Shown: one piece after another, positions 23,577-33,754 of the stretch
How positions within the stretch are numbered: position 1 is the stretch's first letter
Layout: each line of letters starts with the position of its first letter
Source of the DNA: Edaphochlamys debaryana
Lineage: Eukaryota > Chlorophyta > Chlorophyceae > Chlamydomonadales
Direction of reading: 5' to 3'
DNA: 64,000 nt
Assembly: GCA_016858145.1 (NCBI GenBank)
Contig: JAEHOE010000123.1
Location: 1-64,000 of the forward strand
The notes under the pieces: model-generated
The model's input: only the letters and a program-made list of their open reading frames with translations
Told to the model about the DNA's origin: nothing
The model's database searches: none
Position numbers and translations under genes: made by a program

Positions 23577-26109
23577 TCGAGATGATCCAGGTGCCGCACG
23601 TGGATGACCGTGCTGAAGAGGTTCCAGGGCAAGATGTCCTCCAGGGGCAGCACCAGGGGCACAGGGTGGTGCCAACCAATGGTCTGCTGCATGACGGGCA
23701 GGCAGCCGTGCAGGATGGCGGGGTGGTAGCGGTCAGGCATCCCTCCTGCATGTGTGACAGGGCAGAAGTGTGACGAGGGCTGTGTGACAATTACAAGGGC
23801 TGTGTGACAAGGCGGTGTGTGACAACCACACTCACCCTCCTGACCGAGCGGGCTGTAGCACCAGTCCGCTCTCTGTGCGCGAAGGAAGTGGGTGGGTTTG
23901 TGAGCGCACAGCACCCCAAGTGCAGCTGCAACCAAGGGATCCAGCAACGACGGGACAAAAAAACGGGCAATGATTGGCTTGACGTGCCTTCATCGCTATG
24001 CCAAATGGGATGCGACTGTCCAACCCAGAGCGGACAATCTGGTACCTGCAACGGCATGTGAGATGCGTGCGAGGAGGTGGGACAGGCCTGAGCATTGTCA
24101 AGCAGCAGCAGGTGGGGCGGTCCACCTTGTCCACCCAGCGGTGCAATCCTGCTGGACCAGGCTCACCCAGTCTTGTTCCAATATTGTGTGTACATGCCGC
24201 CGCGCCCTGTGTAGTCCGTTACCTCCGTGTTCTGCAGGTGAGAACGCGGTCCGGCGACCAGCGCCAGCAGGTCAGCGCGCAGCAGGGGTGGACACGTGGG
24301 ACCATGTCCACGGTCATGCCGACAACAATGCCTTGCGTTCGTCACAGCTGGCGTGGCTGGTCACAGGTGCTGTGGCTGGTCACAGGTGCCTTCGCTGTTC
24401 ACAGGTGCCCTGCCTGGTCACAGGTGCCTTGGGTGGTCACAGGTGCCCTGGCAGGCTGTGACGCATACATCCCCGCGTGCGCATGCACTGGATGCCTTCC
24501 ACCCTGGCACACCCTGGCCCCTTTCTTGGGCCGCTTGCCTTAATCTTTCCGGCGTAAAAAAGCGTGTTAAGTCGATCTTGATCTAGAAGCTCCTGTGCTC
24601 CAAAGGGCGGGCAGAAAGCAGCGAGTTCCGAGCGCGTAGGCGTCAGAAAGGGCCGGAGGTCTGTGATCGTGGGTCAGCAGGGGTCCCCCCAAGTACCCCA
24701 AGCCTTATGCACAGCCGGTGTCGGGCGAAACCTCTCCCTGTTGCCGCGCTCCCAGCTGGCATACACGCGTGCGCCGGCACCTGCCATTCTGAGCCCTTCG
24801 TTCCGGGACCACACCGAGGTCCGTTGCAGCATTGTTCGGTTGTAACCACACAAGGTGTAGCACACGTTCGACAGGATTGGGATCACAACATCTTTCTTCG
24901 CCTGCGCGGTGAAGGGCGGGTGGGGGGCGTTGACTGACAGGAGGAGGCCGCTGAGTGACGCTTCCCAAGCCTTCACTTTCACCGGACTCAACTGTACGCA
25001 GTGAACGCATTCGCTCTGGCCCAGGTCAGGGCCCGTCCGTATCCCGGTATAGACAAACATGCCTGGGGCGGAGGCACATGGGTGGCCAGGGTGGTTGTCA
25101 ACGGTTGCCAGTTCTGGCCCTTGCCGGCTATGCCTCGAGTATCCTGGCCCGACGCTGGCCCTGACATTGGTGCCCGGCCTCCCTTCAAGTGTGTTGATGC
25201 GTCAGTCGGCGACACGTATACGCTATACGGTTACCGGCGATCTGTAGCAAAGGGCTTTCACGGCCTGCCTGTGACTGGTCACAGCCTGGGCCCCGTCACA
25301 GCCCCTGCCCCGTCACAGCCACCGTCTCACCCAGGAAACGGTCGGGGCAGGCCGGATTCACATCATCCGGGATGTCAGGATTGGGGCACCTGATAGGAGG
25401 CGCAAATCCGCCGGCGCTGGGCCCGATATCGCCTGGTGAGGGGGCGGGTGAGGGGCCGAGGCACAATTCGGTGACGAGGCTGCTACCCGTGTGCCCTCGC
25501 CGACTGCTGCTGCTGATGCAACCACCGCCCCCCATCCCTCCATGGCTGTGCGCACGCCAGGACCTGACCGAAAGTTGGCTCGCCTGGGTAGAAAATGTAG
25601 TGGCGGACCTGTCCCGCATCTCGCGTGCGGTTGAACCAGGGGTACTTGGTGCGCACCACGTTCAGGTGCGCGAGCAGCTGTTGTTGTGTGTCGAAGTGCC
25701 CGCGTGTGGGGATGAAGTAGTAGTCAGCTGTCGGATTGATAGGGTAGAATAAAGGGGGGGGGGTGAAGAAAGCTTCCGCGCGTGGGGATGAAGTAGTAGT
25801 GCGTGTGCAACGCAGGCGGGATGGAGGCGCAGGGCGGGCAGGCACGCTGTCCGCTGGCACGTTGGCATGCTCCCCGCTCCCGCTCTCGATCTCACCGCTA
25901 TTTCCATCGTGCCAAGCATACCCCGACTTGCGAAAACGCCTCGTGAGCTCGCAGGCGGCAGCTGCATTGTCGGGTTCATCCGCGGGGTCGTGTCCCGAGC
26001 CTGTTAAGTTATAGATGTAGACCCGAAGCTTTTGCTCGTGCTGGGCCACGGTGGCGGTGAGGAGCGCGAGCGCAAGCGGAATGCCAAGAGTAATTACCGC
26101 TCTTGGCAT
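23577..26109 (-). CDS. Exostosin-like glycosyltransferase (GT47-type), multi-exon
   Basis: Probable secreted or Golgi-lumen glycosyltransferase of the exostosin superfamily. The first exon (from 26,109 leftwards) starts with a hydrophobic signal segment, LGIPLALALLTATVAQ, then LRVYIYNL, an opening strand typical of the family, and further on ADYYFIPTRGHF and YPWFNRT...RHYIF, matching the ADYFFVP and YPWWNR...HH regions of exostosins. A middle exon near 24,900 has KKDVVIP, the usual family motif. C-terminal exons have DWCYSPLGQEG (about 23,850) and PDRYHPAILHGCLPVM (about 23,700), the R-x(n)-GC-IPV nucleotide-sugar-binding core, and end at a clear donor (gcag|gtgggtggg, minus strand) at 23,577. 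Exon boundaries inside are mostly unresolved, and the last exon left of 23,577 was not identified because repeats follow. The start codon lies in an inverted repeat, so the true start could be upstream in spliced sequence. The donor sugar is not predictable. Confidence 0.72.
24351..24460. repeat. Short minisatellite, about 18-20 bp (gtcacaggtgcc) unit
   Basis: Five imperfect copies of tggtcacaggtgccttgg lie in an intron of the exostosin-like gene. Related runs occur at about 25,265-25,325, 26,340-26,530, 26,735-26,790, 27,410-27,530, 28,185-28,250, 28,420-28,455, 34,625-34,700 and 43,470-43,535, always outside the recognisable exons. Confidence 0.8.
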
Positions 26110-26110
26110 T
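26080..26110. repeat. Perfect 11-bp inverted repeat at the exostosin start
   Basis: aatgccaagag and its exact reverse complement ctcttggcatt are separated by nine bases. The ATG of the exostosin-like reading frame lies in the right arm, so an mRNA from the minus strand would place its start codon in a short stable hairpin. It may equally be the seam of an inverted duplication, since the paralogous exon at 26,110-26,330 reads into it. Confidence 0.85.
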
Positions 26111-26751
26111 GGCTCTTACTCTCAAAGTGGCGAGGTTGTATGTGCTGACAGATGATATGGTGAAGTTCAGCTTGGTGACCATGGCCGGTGAAATAGTGCC
26201 GTTGCTCGCTGGCCGGTGCGTGCGGTGTACCAGCGCGATACGTCCCCGCGTGCGCATGCACTGGATGCCTTCCACCCTGGCACACCCTGGCCCCTTTCTT
26301 GGGCCGCTTGCCTTAATCTTCCCGCCGTAGGATAGCGCGCCAGGCTGGTCACAGGTGCCTTGGCTGGTCACAGCCTGCCTGCCTGTGACTGGTCACAGCC
26401 TGCCATTGCACGTTGGCATGGGCGTGAGGGTTCACACAAGGCTGTGACGGGGACCAGGCTGTGAGCCTGTGACAGGACCCAGGCTGTGACGGGGCATGGC
26501 AGGCTGTGACGGGGCTGTGACGGACGCGTGTGGGTACGTGGAAGTCTTGCTCTATGAGCTCCTGCGCTCGCAGGGACGGGCAAGAACCAGGGAGTGATCG
26601 CTCCGAGCGAGTAGACGTTAGAAATGGGCTCGAGGTGGGTGAACGTGGTCAGCAGGGTCCCCAAAAACCTGGTGTACAGCGTGTGCCGGGCGGTGTGCAG
26701 GGTAATCGAGGTCTCGAGGTACAGAGGCCACAGCTGGTGCGTGCTGGTCAC
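26110..26751 (-). pseudogene. Partial paralogue of the exostosin-like gene
   Basis: Two minus-strand exons match exons inside the neighbouring exostosin-like gene. Bases 26,240-26,335 encode KIKASGPRKGPGCARVEGIQ with the same downstream CMRTRG as bases 24,470-24,550. Bases 26,560-26,740 (LYLETSITLHTARHTLYTRF...) align at DNA level with 24,590-24,760. The fragment continues past CMRTRG into NGTISPAMVTKLNF, absent from the other copy, before meeting the start of the downstream gene. Neither an N-terminal signal exon nor the C-terminal GC-PVM exon is present here, so it is probably a tandem duplicate that lost its ends, or extra exons of one larger gene. Intervening sequence carries the gtcacag minisatellite. 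Confidence 0.45.
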
Positions 26752-26789
26752 AGGTGCCTTCGCTGGTCACAGGTGCCTTCAGGCGGGCT

Positions 26790-27653
26790 CCACTCCCCCA
26801 GGCTCCCTAGCATCTGCCTGGTCCCTTAGGTATCCTCAGTCATCCTCGTAATGCCCGTAATCCACGTCGTCCTTGCAATCCGCGTAATCCTCGCCGTCAG
26901 CGGGCCAGCTGCAATGCAACTACGGGTTGTACTGCGGCTGTGGCAGCGTCACACTCGCCGCCGAGGTACCCCCGCTGGTGAGCGGGCCGCGGAGGGGGCC
27001 CAGCGGCTGTGGGCCTTGTTGCGCCGACTGGGTGCGGTTTGCGCTGCCGCTGGTGAGCGGACCGCCGAGAGGGCCCAGCGGTGGCCGGCTGGGTGGCGGG
27101 CCTTGGCCTCCGCTGCCGTCAACACGGCCCAGCGGCAGCCGGCCAGTTGGCGGCAGCCGGCCGGCCGGGCGGCGGGACCTGGCCGGGAGGCGCGCTGCCG
27201 CTCGTGAACGAAGACGCACTATTGCAGGGCGTCACCACGAGCAGTTTGTGTGTTTCCAGATTCTCCACTGCCCTCGGATCGTCCCCCACCGAATGCCCCT
27301 ACTGCGCGGCCAAGCCGCCCCGGCTCCTCGCCCCCTCCCGCCCTCCCGCCTCTCAAACACGTTTCTACCCGGGAGTTCTCGTGTCATCGCGCGTTCCCGT
27401 TCCACATACAGCCACAGCCTGCCGTTACAGCCTGCCTTGGCTTGTCACAGCCCCTGCACAGCCTGCCTTGGCTTGTCACAGCCTGGGCCCCGTCACAGCC
27501 TGCCTTTGCTTGTCCTGTGACCAGCCAAGGCGAGTTGATTGGAAAGGGCGCTTAGAGCAGGGGGGGGGGGGGGTTTAAGATATGGAAGTGTAAATTTATA
27601 CACCACGCTGTAATCGCTCACTGAGGTACGGCCCCCCTGCTGCCTGCTCCCAG
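26790..27653. other. GC-rich intergenic DNA with short duplications and a G14 run
   Basis: No exon is convincing here. The block gctggtgagcgg...gggcccagcgg occurs twice about 75 bp apart (near 26,975 and 27,050), followed by a cggcagccggcc cluster. Bases 27,410-27,530 hold copies of the gtcacagcctgcc minisatellite. A run of 14 G ends at 27,573. Two TGTAA motifs (27,588-27,592 and about 27,609-27,613) are possible plus-strand polyadenylation signals for an upstream transcript I cannot define. Confidence 0.5.
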
Positions 27654-28941
27654 AGCATCTTCGGTGGGGGGGGACTTCATCTACAGGAACAGGCCGTGGT
27701 ACGTACCCTCACCACGCCCCTTTCAACTGCTGCCCCTTCATGCGCCGAACCGCAGCAAGGAGCCTGGGAGTGAGCGGGGCCTTACACAAGCATCCCCAGC
27801 CCGCCCATGCCTCCCACGCCGCCCTCTCCTCCGACTGAGCCCCCGAGTGAGCGGTCTCCTTTCCAAACGCGTTCGTAGCGGGGTTATAAGACAAGAGTGC
27901 AAGGCAAGCGAGTTCGCAAGGGGTGACTGATGACTTCCAGTGGTGGAAGGCCCAGCACCACAGCCTGAAGTCCCACAGGCTGGAGGCGATCAAGCGGGAC
28001 GGCTGGGGCCTGGTGGGGCAGGCAGCGCGGGCGGCGGCGGCGCGGGCGCCGCCCCAGCAGCACTTGGCGCCTTGCCGCCTGCAGGAACCAGCGGCCCGGG
28101 GCTCCGAAGCCAATGGGAGTGGCTGGCCCATACCTCCACGGCGCGGCGTGAACAAGCCCTTGCTAGCCCTAAATCGGCCCACAGCCCGTCACAGCCCGCC
28201 TTGTCACAGCCCGTCACACATGCCTTGTCACAGCCTTGGCTTGTCACTCCCGCCGCCTGCACCGCTTCCGCAGCAGCTTCCCGCCATAGCTACCATGGCA
28301 CCGCTTCCCCTCAGGCTTCTGCGTGCCAGCTGTGACCGCCCCATTTCCTTGCCCCAGTCCAACCGCCTGGCGGAGCGCGAGGCCACCCATGCGCAGGCCG
28401 CCGTGATGGCCGCAGCCAAGACACCTGTGACCAGCCGAGGCACCTGTGACCAGATAGACCAGCAACCTGTATTTGCACGCTGTATCCTGCCCCAAGGTGA
28501 GGAGGGTGTGTGGGCGGGGCAGGCATGCAATGACTCGCGAGTGAACCCAAACACCCCGATATGCATACGTGCTGAAGCCTTGCAGAGGCAAAGGCTGACT
28601 CGGCGGCCGGACGCACCTACCCGACCTCGGTCTGACCGTGCCAACCCCGCCGCCGGTTGCGATTGCGCAAGCCCCGCAAGACCTGCCCGGGGAATCAGCC
28701 GCCCGCTACCCAGGGCACGGCAGAACTTGAGCAGGCGAGTGGGAAACGCCCATCCCCGCGCCACAGGTGCTATAAGGAGCTATTAGGGGCTGTGGCGCGG
28801 GGCCTGCCCCCCGCCTCTCACAGGGACACTCGCACGCTCCTAGCCAGAGTTGGGCACACGAAGGTCTTCGACATGACCAACTCGCCTCTACAGGACATCA
28901 TGGAAGAAGCGCCCAAGCTGACAAGGCAAGAAGACCACTAA
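27654..28941 (+). CDS. Uncharacterised multi-exon gene, 3' portion
   Basis: Plus-strand exons inferred from coding-like sequence with splice sites. One starts after ctcccag at 27,654 (SIFGGGGDFIYRNRPWY, donor gtacgt). One starts after cttccag at 27,941 (WWKAQHHSLKSHRLEAIKRD...). One lies near 28,360-28,420 (NRLAEREATHAQAAVMAAAK). The last is at 28,767-28,941 after ccacag, reading CYKELLGAVARGLPP...GHTKVF and ending in TAA. The last exon is the best supported because it is copied at 38,207 with its frame intact. No known domain is recognised; the short basic/helical exons do not identify a family. The gene is convergent with the Fringe-like gene, leaving ~600 bp between stops. The 5' exons and exact boundaries are uncertain. 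Confidence 0.4.
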
Positions 28942-29452
28942 CCTGACACACACGTTCTTGTGCGGCCTCGTGAAGCGTGTGTCCCGTTTTGACTACCCTG
29001 CCTGTCCTACCGCCCACACTCCTTTCAAATACCTGTGCGCTCCCGCTGGTGACGCTTCCGCTCACTGTCCCTGCGCGCACAATCTCGACACCCGCACAGC
29101 TTGCCCCGCTCTCACAGAGAGGAAGGAAGAAGGCTTCTTCCTTGGGCCACGACTCGTAACCTGCAACCCCGGGCTCTAGGCTGAGACAAGTGCAGCCGTC
29201 TTCATGCGCCCTGCCCTGGGCGTCTCTTAGCATAGCTAGCGGACCGGTCCGAGGGAACGGTCCGAGGGCAGTATCGGGCACACCATACCGTCTGCGCACA
29301 GTTGTGTGGGTGTTCAAGATAGTGTGTGTTGGCCTGCTTCTGCGCAGCATGTTCTCTATCCAGGTAGCATGCCATGCTCGTTGCATCTTACACTCGCTCA
29401 CGCACTCCACACACGTTGCATGCAGCCGTGCCATGCATGCCCTGCAACTCAT

Positions 29453-29457
29453 TTACA
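29453..29457 (-). terminator. TGTAA polyadenylation signal, Fringe-like copy 1
   Basis: On the minus strand TGTAA lies about 80 nt after the stop at 29,537. TGTAA is the usual polyadenylation signal of Chlamydomonas-type algae. The same motif is conserved at 38,872-38,876 for copy 2. Confidence 0.65.
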
Positions 29458-29536
29458 CTCAACCAACATGCTTGTTTTTTGCTGCCAAGTAGTACCATGC
29501 CATATGCCCTTTTGTCATGCTCCGGCCATACATGCG

Positions 29537-32500
29537 CTACAGCGGCGGGGACTGGGGTGGCCTAGGCGGCCACGGTGGAAGCGGCGGGTGGGGCCTGGCG
29601 CAGACCACCTCCCGCATCACCTCATAAAGCGTCATGTTGCGTGATGTAACGCGTGGATCGTCTTTGAGGTAGATCGCTGCATCCTGCAAAACTCTGTAGG
29701 ATTCAGCCATTAGCGCGAAGTCTGTCCGCATCTGTTCTGCCTGTTTGGGCGCGAGGGTTCACACAAGCAAGCACACAGGTCGTCGTGTTAGAGTGTCCTG
29801 CTTGGGACGCGCCCGTGCTGGCTCACCGTTCGGAACTTGGGGCTTGCGTGTAGTGCCACGGTATGCTCCAGCATCCACATGCGTTCCTCAGGAGGGACTT
29901 CAAGGGTCTGGCGTGGGGTTGGAAGGGCCACGATCTTTAGTGAGGCGCCATGAAGCGGGTGGCACTTGCTTTCAGCAGTGGTCCTGGTGGTACGTAGGGA
30001 GCAAAGCGGGCTCGCAACGTCGACAGCAATGGCCCTGGGTCTGCGCACTGCCCACCCTTTCAGCTGCTAGCATGCATAACCTTGCCGTTAGCACGGCCAA
30101 GCTTCATTGCATCCAGCTCACTAACAGGGCCACTGGTCCCCGGGCCCCAGGGGCCATAGCAACCACATGGCAGCAGAGGGCGAGCCCTGGCGCCACTACT
30201 GCCACCGACCGCATCGGTGAGGGGCCAAGGGTCCCAGAATTGCACGGGGGCTCAAGGGCCCCGAGCTGTCATGTACACCCGGCGCCTTTACCCGCTGGTC
30301 ACGCCCGCACCCACGGCTAACGACCAACCCCCCGGGGCCCAGCCACGCCGAATTTGGTAACGCCCTGGGACAAGACATAGCGGCACCCAGCAGCTAGCCT
30401 GACCCACCGAGGTATTGAATGATGCGTCTGCCCCGCAAAGCAGGAAGATTGACACAACGCACAGCTCGACGGGCCAACGGGGATCAAAGGCGTGGTAGTG
30501 TCGACCTTCAAACTTTCGCGCCCCTCGGATATGGAAGCGCAGTCCCGGGTCTGTGAACCCAAAGCCTTGCTGCGCAAGTGCCCTGGGGGGCCGGCGGAGG
30601 GAGGCACCCTCAGCAAGCCCTGGAGTGATAGAGGTATAGGCATCACCCCTGCACCTTCAACGCTCAAGATGCCACGAGTCCAGGACGGCAGCAACAAGCA
30701 TTGCCATGCGTGCCGTACAAGCAACAAGCAAGCCCCTTACTTATTTAGCAACCAGTCGCTCTCGCCAGGCGTGTTTGCTACAAACTGCTCAGCAGCATCC
30801 AAGTCGAGCGCCAGCATCAGTCCAATGGACAGCACAGCGCCAGCTCCACCTGTTGGTTGGAAGAGGCATGGGACGGAGTTGGGTGGAGCCAAGGAGGGGT
30901 CAGATCCACTCAGGAGTCAAGACGCTCCAGCTACTCCACCGACTCCAGTCCAGAGATCATGACATCAACCGGGTCTTACACATAAAGGACGAACTCACCG
31001 TGGAACATGGAGTGATGGCATTGCACGTCTTGCCTCTCGGTGTCGTTCACGTGCACCCTGCGTGTGTATATGCACACGGCGCGGCGGTGGTTTCAGCCGG
31101 CCTGTGACATGCGCCACGACACGTTCCTTGGAGGCACACGCAGTGTGACTCTACCTGTCTCACAAGACAGGCAAGGCAGCCCCGACACACACCACCACCC
31201 ACTCGCCTCGCATCGTGCCGTACACAGAAGGGGAAGGGTGCCGTGGGCGACAACCACGCCCTGCCGTCCAAAGCAGCCGCATATGTGCCAGTCTCGTTGT
31301 TCACGCCCGAGGCCTCATCCCGACCCGCCCGGTACCACTTGACGTAATTGGCGTTAAACCTCCTCACGGACTCCCACCGAGCTGTCTCGTTTACTCTGCT
31401 CGCCTGGGCTTCCTCGACATGGCTACGGCCAAACAGGCGGGGGCTGTAGGCCTGCCGCAGGACCGCGTCGTGTCGGTCACTGCAAATCTGTGTGTCATCG
31501 TAATGCGCGCATGTGAAGTCCCGGGTGCAGAACGGGCACGCAGGCCGGGGGACGAAGGCGTACTCGGCGCCTGGTTCCTGCAGGGAAACAACGGACGCGA
31601 CCCTGTTACACAGCCCTGTCACAACGCCTTGCAGGGCGGTCTGACAAGGCTACAGGGCATGCGGTGCCGGTTGGAGCGCAATCGAGATATACGAGTAAGT
31701 GCCTGACGGTCCTGCAAGTCACACTCAGCCGGCCCTCTTTAGCGTGCTCCGTACGTACCGTGCTGTTCAGCAGGACAGATGTGTTGAAGTTACAGGGCAG
31801 GCAGCGTGGGGACGAGGGATGTCCGAGCCCCCGGTACCTGGCCAGGGGCGGCCGTGGGGCGGGGGCAAACCGTGTGGCCACGGCAGGCAGCGCGCATGGT
31901 CGCATCAAACCCCGGCTCGCCGACAGAGAGGCAACCGTTACTTGCACCATGACGTGTTCGTGTTGCTCACCAGAACACGTCCGAGAGAGCGATCGGCTGC
32001 TCGAAGTCGAAGCGAGCAACAAGCCGTTGGGCGCCTGGACGGGGAGCGTGACGGACCACGAGCAGTGTAAGGGGGGCATCTTTGCACTCGGAGCGGCAGC
32101 AGGCCAGTGCGCCGTTCGGTGGTTCCGGGCGGCCAACCTGTTATCTAGACCTGCCGTATGTATGTGCCGCGCAGGTAAGCCTACATGTGTGCTGGAGCCC
32201 TCTCAATTGCCTTAGGGCTCCGCCAGACGTCTATTGCAAACACCGTGCGGTAGCAACTGCAGTCACATTGCATCCCGCGCATCGCACCGGTTAAAAAGAA
32301 ATAAGTATCGTCGTCTCCTGAAATCGGTGGAGGCGGGACGGGTTGGCTGGTCAATGTTGTATGGTAGTCCGCAGGGGCAAAAGAGAACAACTTGGCGCCC
32401 GCAGGGGCCAAGGACCCACCGCACCGGCTGCTCACCGTACAACATCCATTTGTAGCTCTCGCCAAAGTATCTGTGCGCTAACATCGCCGAGATGGCTAGC

Positions 32501-33754
32501 CGTTGGGTGCCTGTACGCAGAAACACGACTATTAGCGCATCTTTCTGGCTGAGCGCGGTGTTGTTGCCCAGCAGAGTGGCATCGCACCTTGAATGCGTGT
32601 GGCCAAGTCCGGCCGATCCTGTCACAGTTTACGAGGTTGCGGCATGGACAATGCAGGGTGACCTTATCGCAAGAAGGGGTGGCTTGGAGAATACTGTGCT
32701 CCAGGATGACGTTCTGCCTCCGGCATGGCTGGTCTTCATGCGGATTGGTGTGAGGGCAATGCCGCCCCTTCCGCCCGTTTCCGTCAAGTGGATGCGCGCT
32801 CCGGCCCCCATTGGTGCGCACAGCGGCAAAGCGGCCGGACAGGAGGGCCCCCCGGCCCCCGGCCCCCCGCCACGGCCCCCGCCAGCGAGTTAGTGATAGT
32901 GGAGCCCGTCTAGGGTCCACCATGCAAGGTGAAGGTTGAGTTAACGCAAGACTGGGTGGCTCGGAGAATGTGCGCAGCGACTTTGGGTGGGCTCAGACCC
33001 AAAACCCGAGAATCGGCGCAATACCATGCGCGGACTGCCTGACATGGGACCCAGCCACCCACGCACCGGGTAGTAAACGTAGTGCTCATTCAGCTGCCGT
33101 GCGATGGGGTCGGCGTTCAGGGTGGCTACCTGCGCCCCGCACGCACAGAGGGGGGGCGCTGTTGCTGCTCAAACGCCCCTCCCCAGCCCCTGACGACACC
33201 GGTGACAGGTGTCCTGCACCCTGGCAGGTGGCCAACCAACGCACCAGGCTCGAGTCGTTCACTGCAAAGAAGCAGCGCACAGGTGCCTGCGCGTGTGAGG
33301 TTGCCGGGGTTTGGTACAGGAGGGGCTGGAGGGCGCACTTCATGAGTCTTTCAAAGGTGCGCACCTCCTGGCGCCAAGCCCTTTGTGCGTGCAGCAGCCA
33401 GAGCCGGTCGCTGCTTGAGCCCTGACGCGAGAGAAGGAGAAATGGCAAGTCAGTCGCGCTGGCGTGCAGGGGCGTGCCGCCGATACGCCTTCCCACCGCT
33501 AAGTGCCCCAAGCCCTCAGCGCCCTCAGTTGCCCTGTGACGGCCCCCCATTCCCCCCAAGCAGACCTGCACCAGCACGAAGTCCTCAAGCGCACTGTTCA
33601 CAGGCTTATTGAAGGCTGCTGCTGCCACGCTCATTACTAGAGCCATCAGCGCTGCGAGGCTGCGGACGACAGTTGCACTCCGCAGAGGAGCCGATTCTAG
33701 TCGCACGGCAGTGCATCCAGCACGCCGCCGTCGGTCAACAACGTTGAGTGACAT
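29537..33754 (-). pseudogene. Fringe-like glycosyltransferase, copy 1, with frameshift
   Basis: Type II membrane glycosyltransferase, probably of the Fringe/GT31 kind, split into many exons. In order: a short cytosolic N-terminus (likely start at 33,754, M-S-L-N-V-V-D-R-R-R, aligned with copy 2) and a membrane anchor ALMALVMSVAAAAF, with donor at 33,566; exon 33,421 to ~33,230 (LWLLHAQRAWRQEVRTFERL...RCFFAVNDSS); exon ~33,120-33,060 (ATLNADPIARQLNEHYVYYP); exon ~32,600-32,440 (ALIVVFLRTG...YKWMLYG); microexon 32,288-32,317 (DDDTYFFLT); a Cys-rich exon ~31,590-31,210 (CPFCTRDFTCAHYDDTQIC, RAWLSPTAPFPFC); exon ~30,860-30,760 (GAGAVLSIGLMLALDLDAAE); exon ~30,590-30,430 (FTDPGLRFHIRGARKF); last exons ~29,940-29,537. 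A one-base loss at about 29,936-29,942 relative to copy 2 creates an early TAA in the ALPTPRQTLEV exon, and spacing near 30,590 differs by two bases. Copy 1 may thus be decaying, unless these are assembly errors. Confidence 0.65.
32288..32317 (-). other. 30-nt microexon carrying the DDD motif, copy 1
   Basis: On the minus strand the exon is preceded by tttcag and followed by gtgcga. With the last G of the upstream exon (...WMLY G|) it reads G-DDDTYFFLT-G in frame. The DDD/DxD triad coordinates the metal and nucleotide-sugar in GT-A enzymes. Identical placement in copy 2 (41,572-41,601) supports the splice call. Confidence 0.75.

Noticed and set aside
23060..23947. 295-codon minus ORF as one continuous exon
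   Set aside because: A clear donor at 23,577 and an intron between the CYSPLGQEG and PDRYHPAIL segments show that it is several exons with read-through; the end lies in repeats.
26920..27219. PLGPLGGPLTSG repeat ORF (minus strand)
   Set aside because: A GC-rich short duplication with no splice sites or conserved features.
28767..28941. LYR-motif mitochondrial assembly protein
   Set aside because: CYKELLGAVARG only vaguely resembles an LYR helix; the tyrosine-arginine pair and downstream phenylalanine are not convincing.
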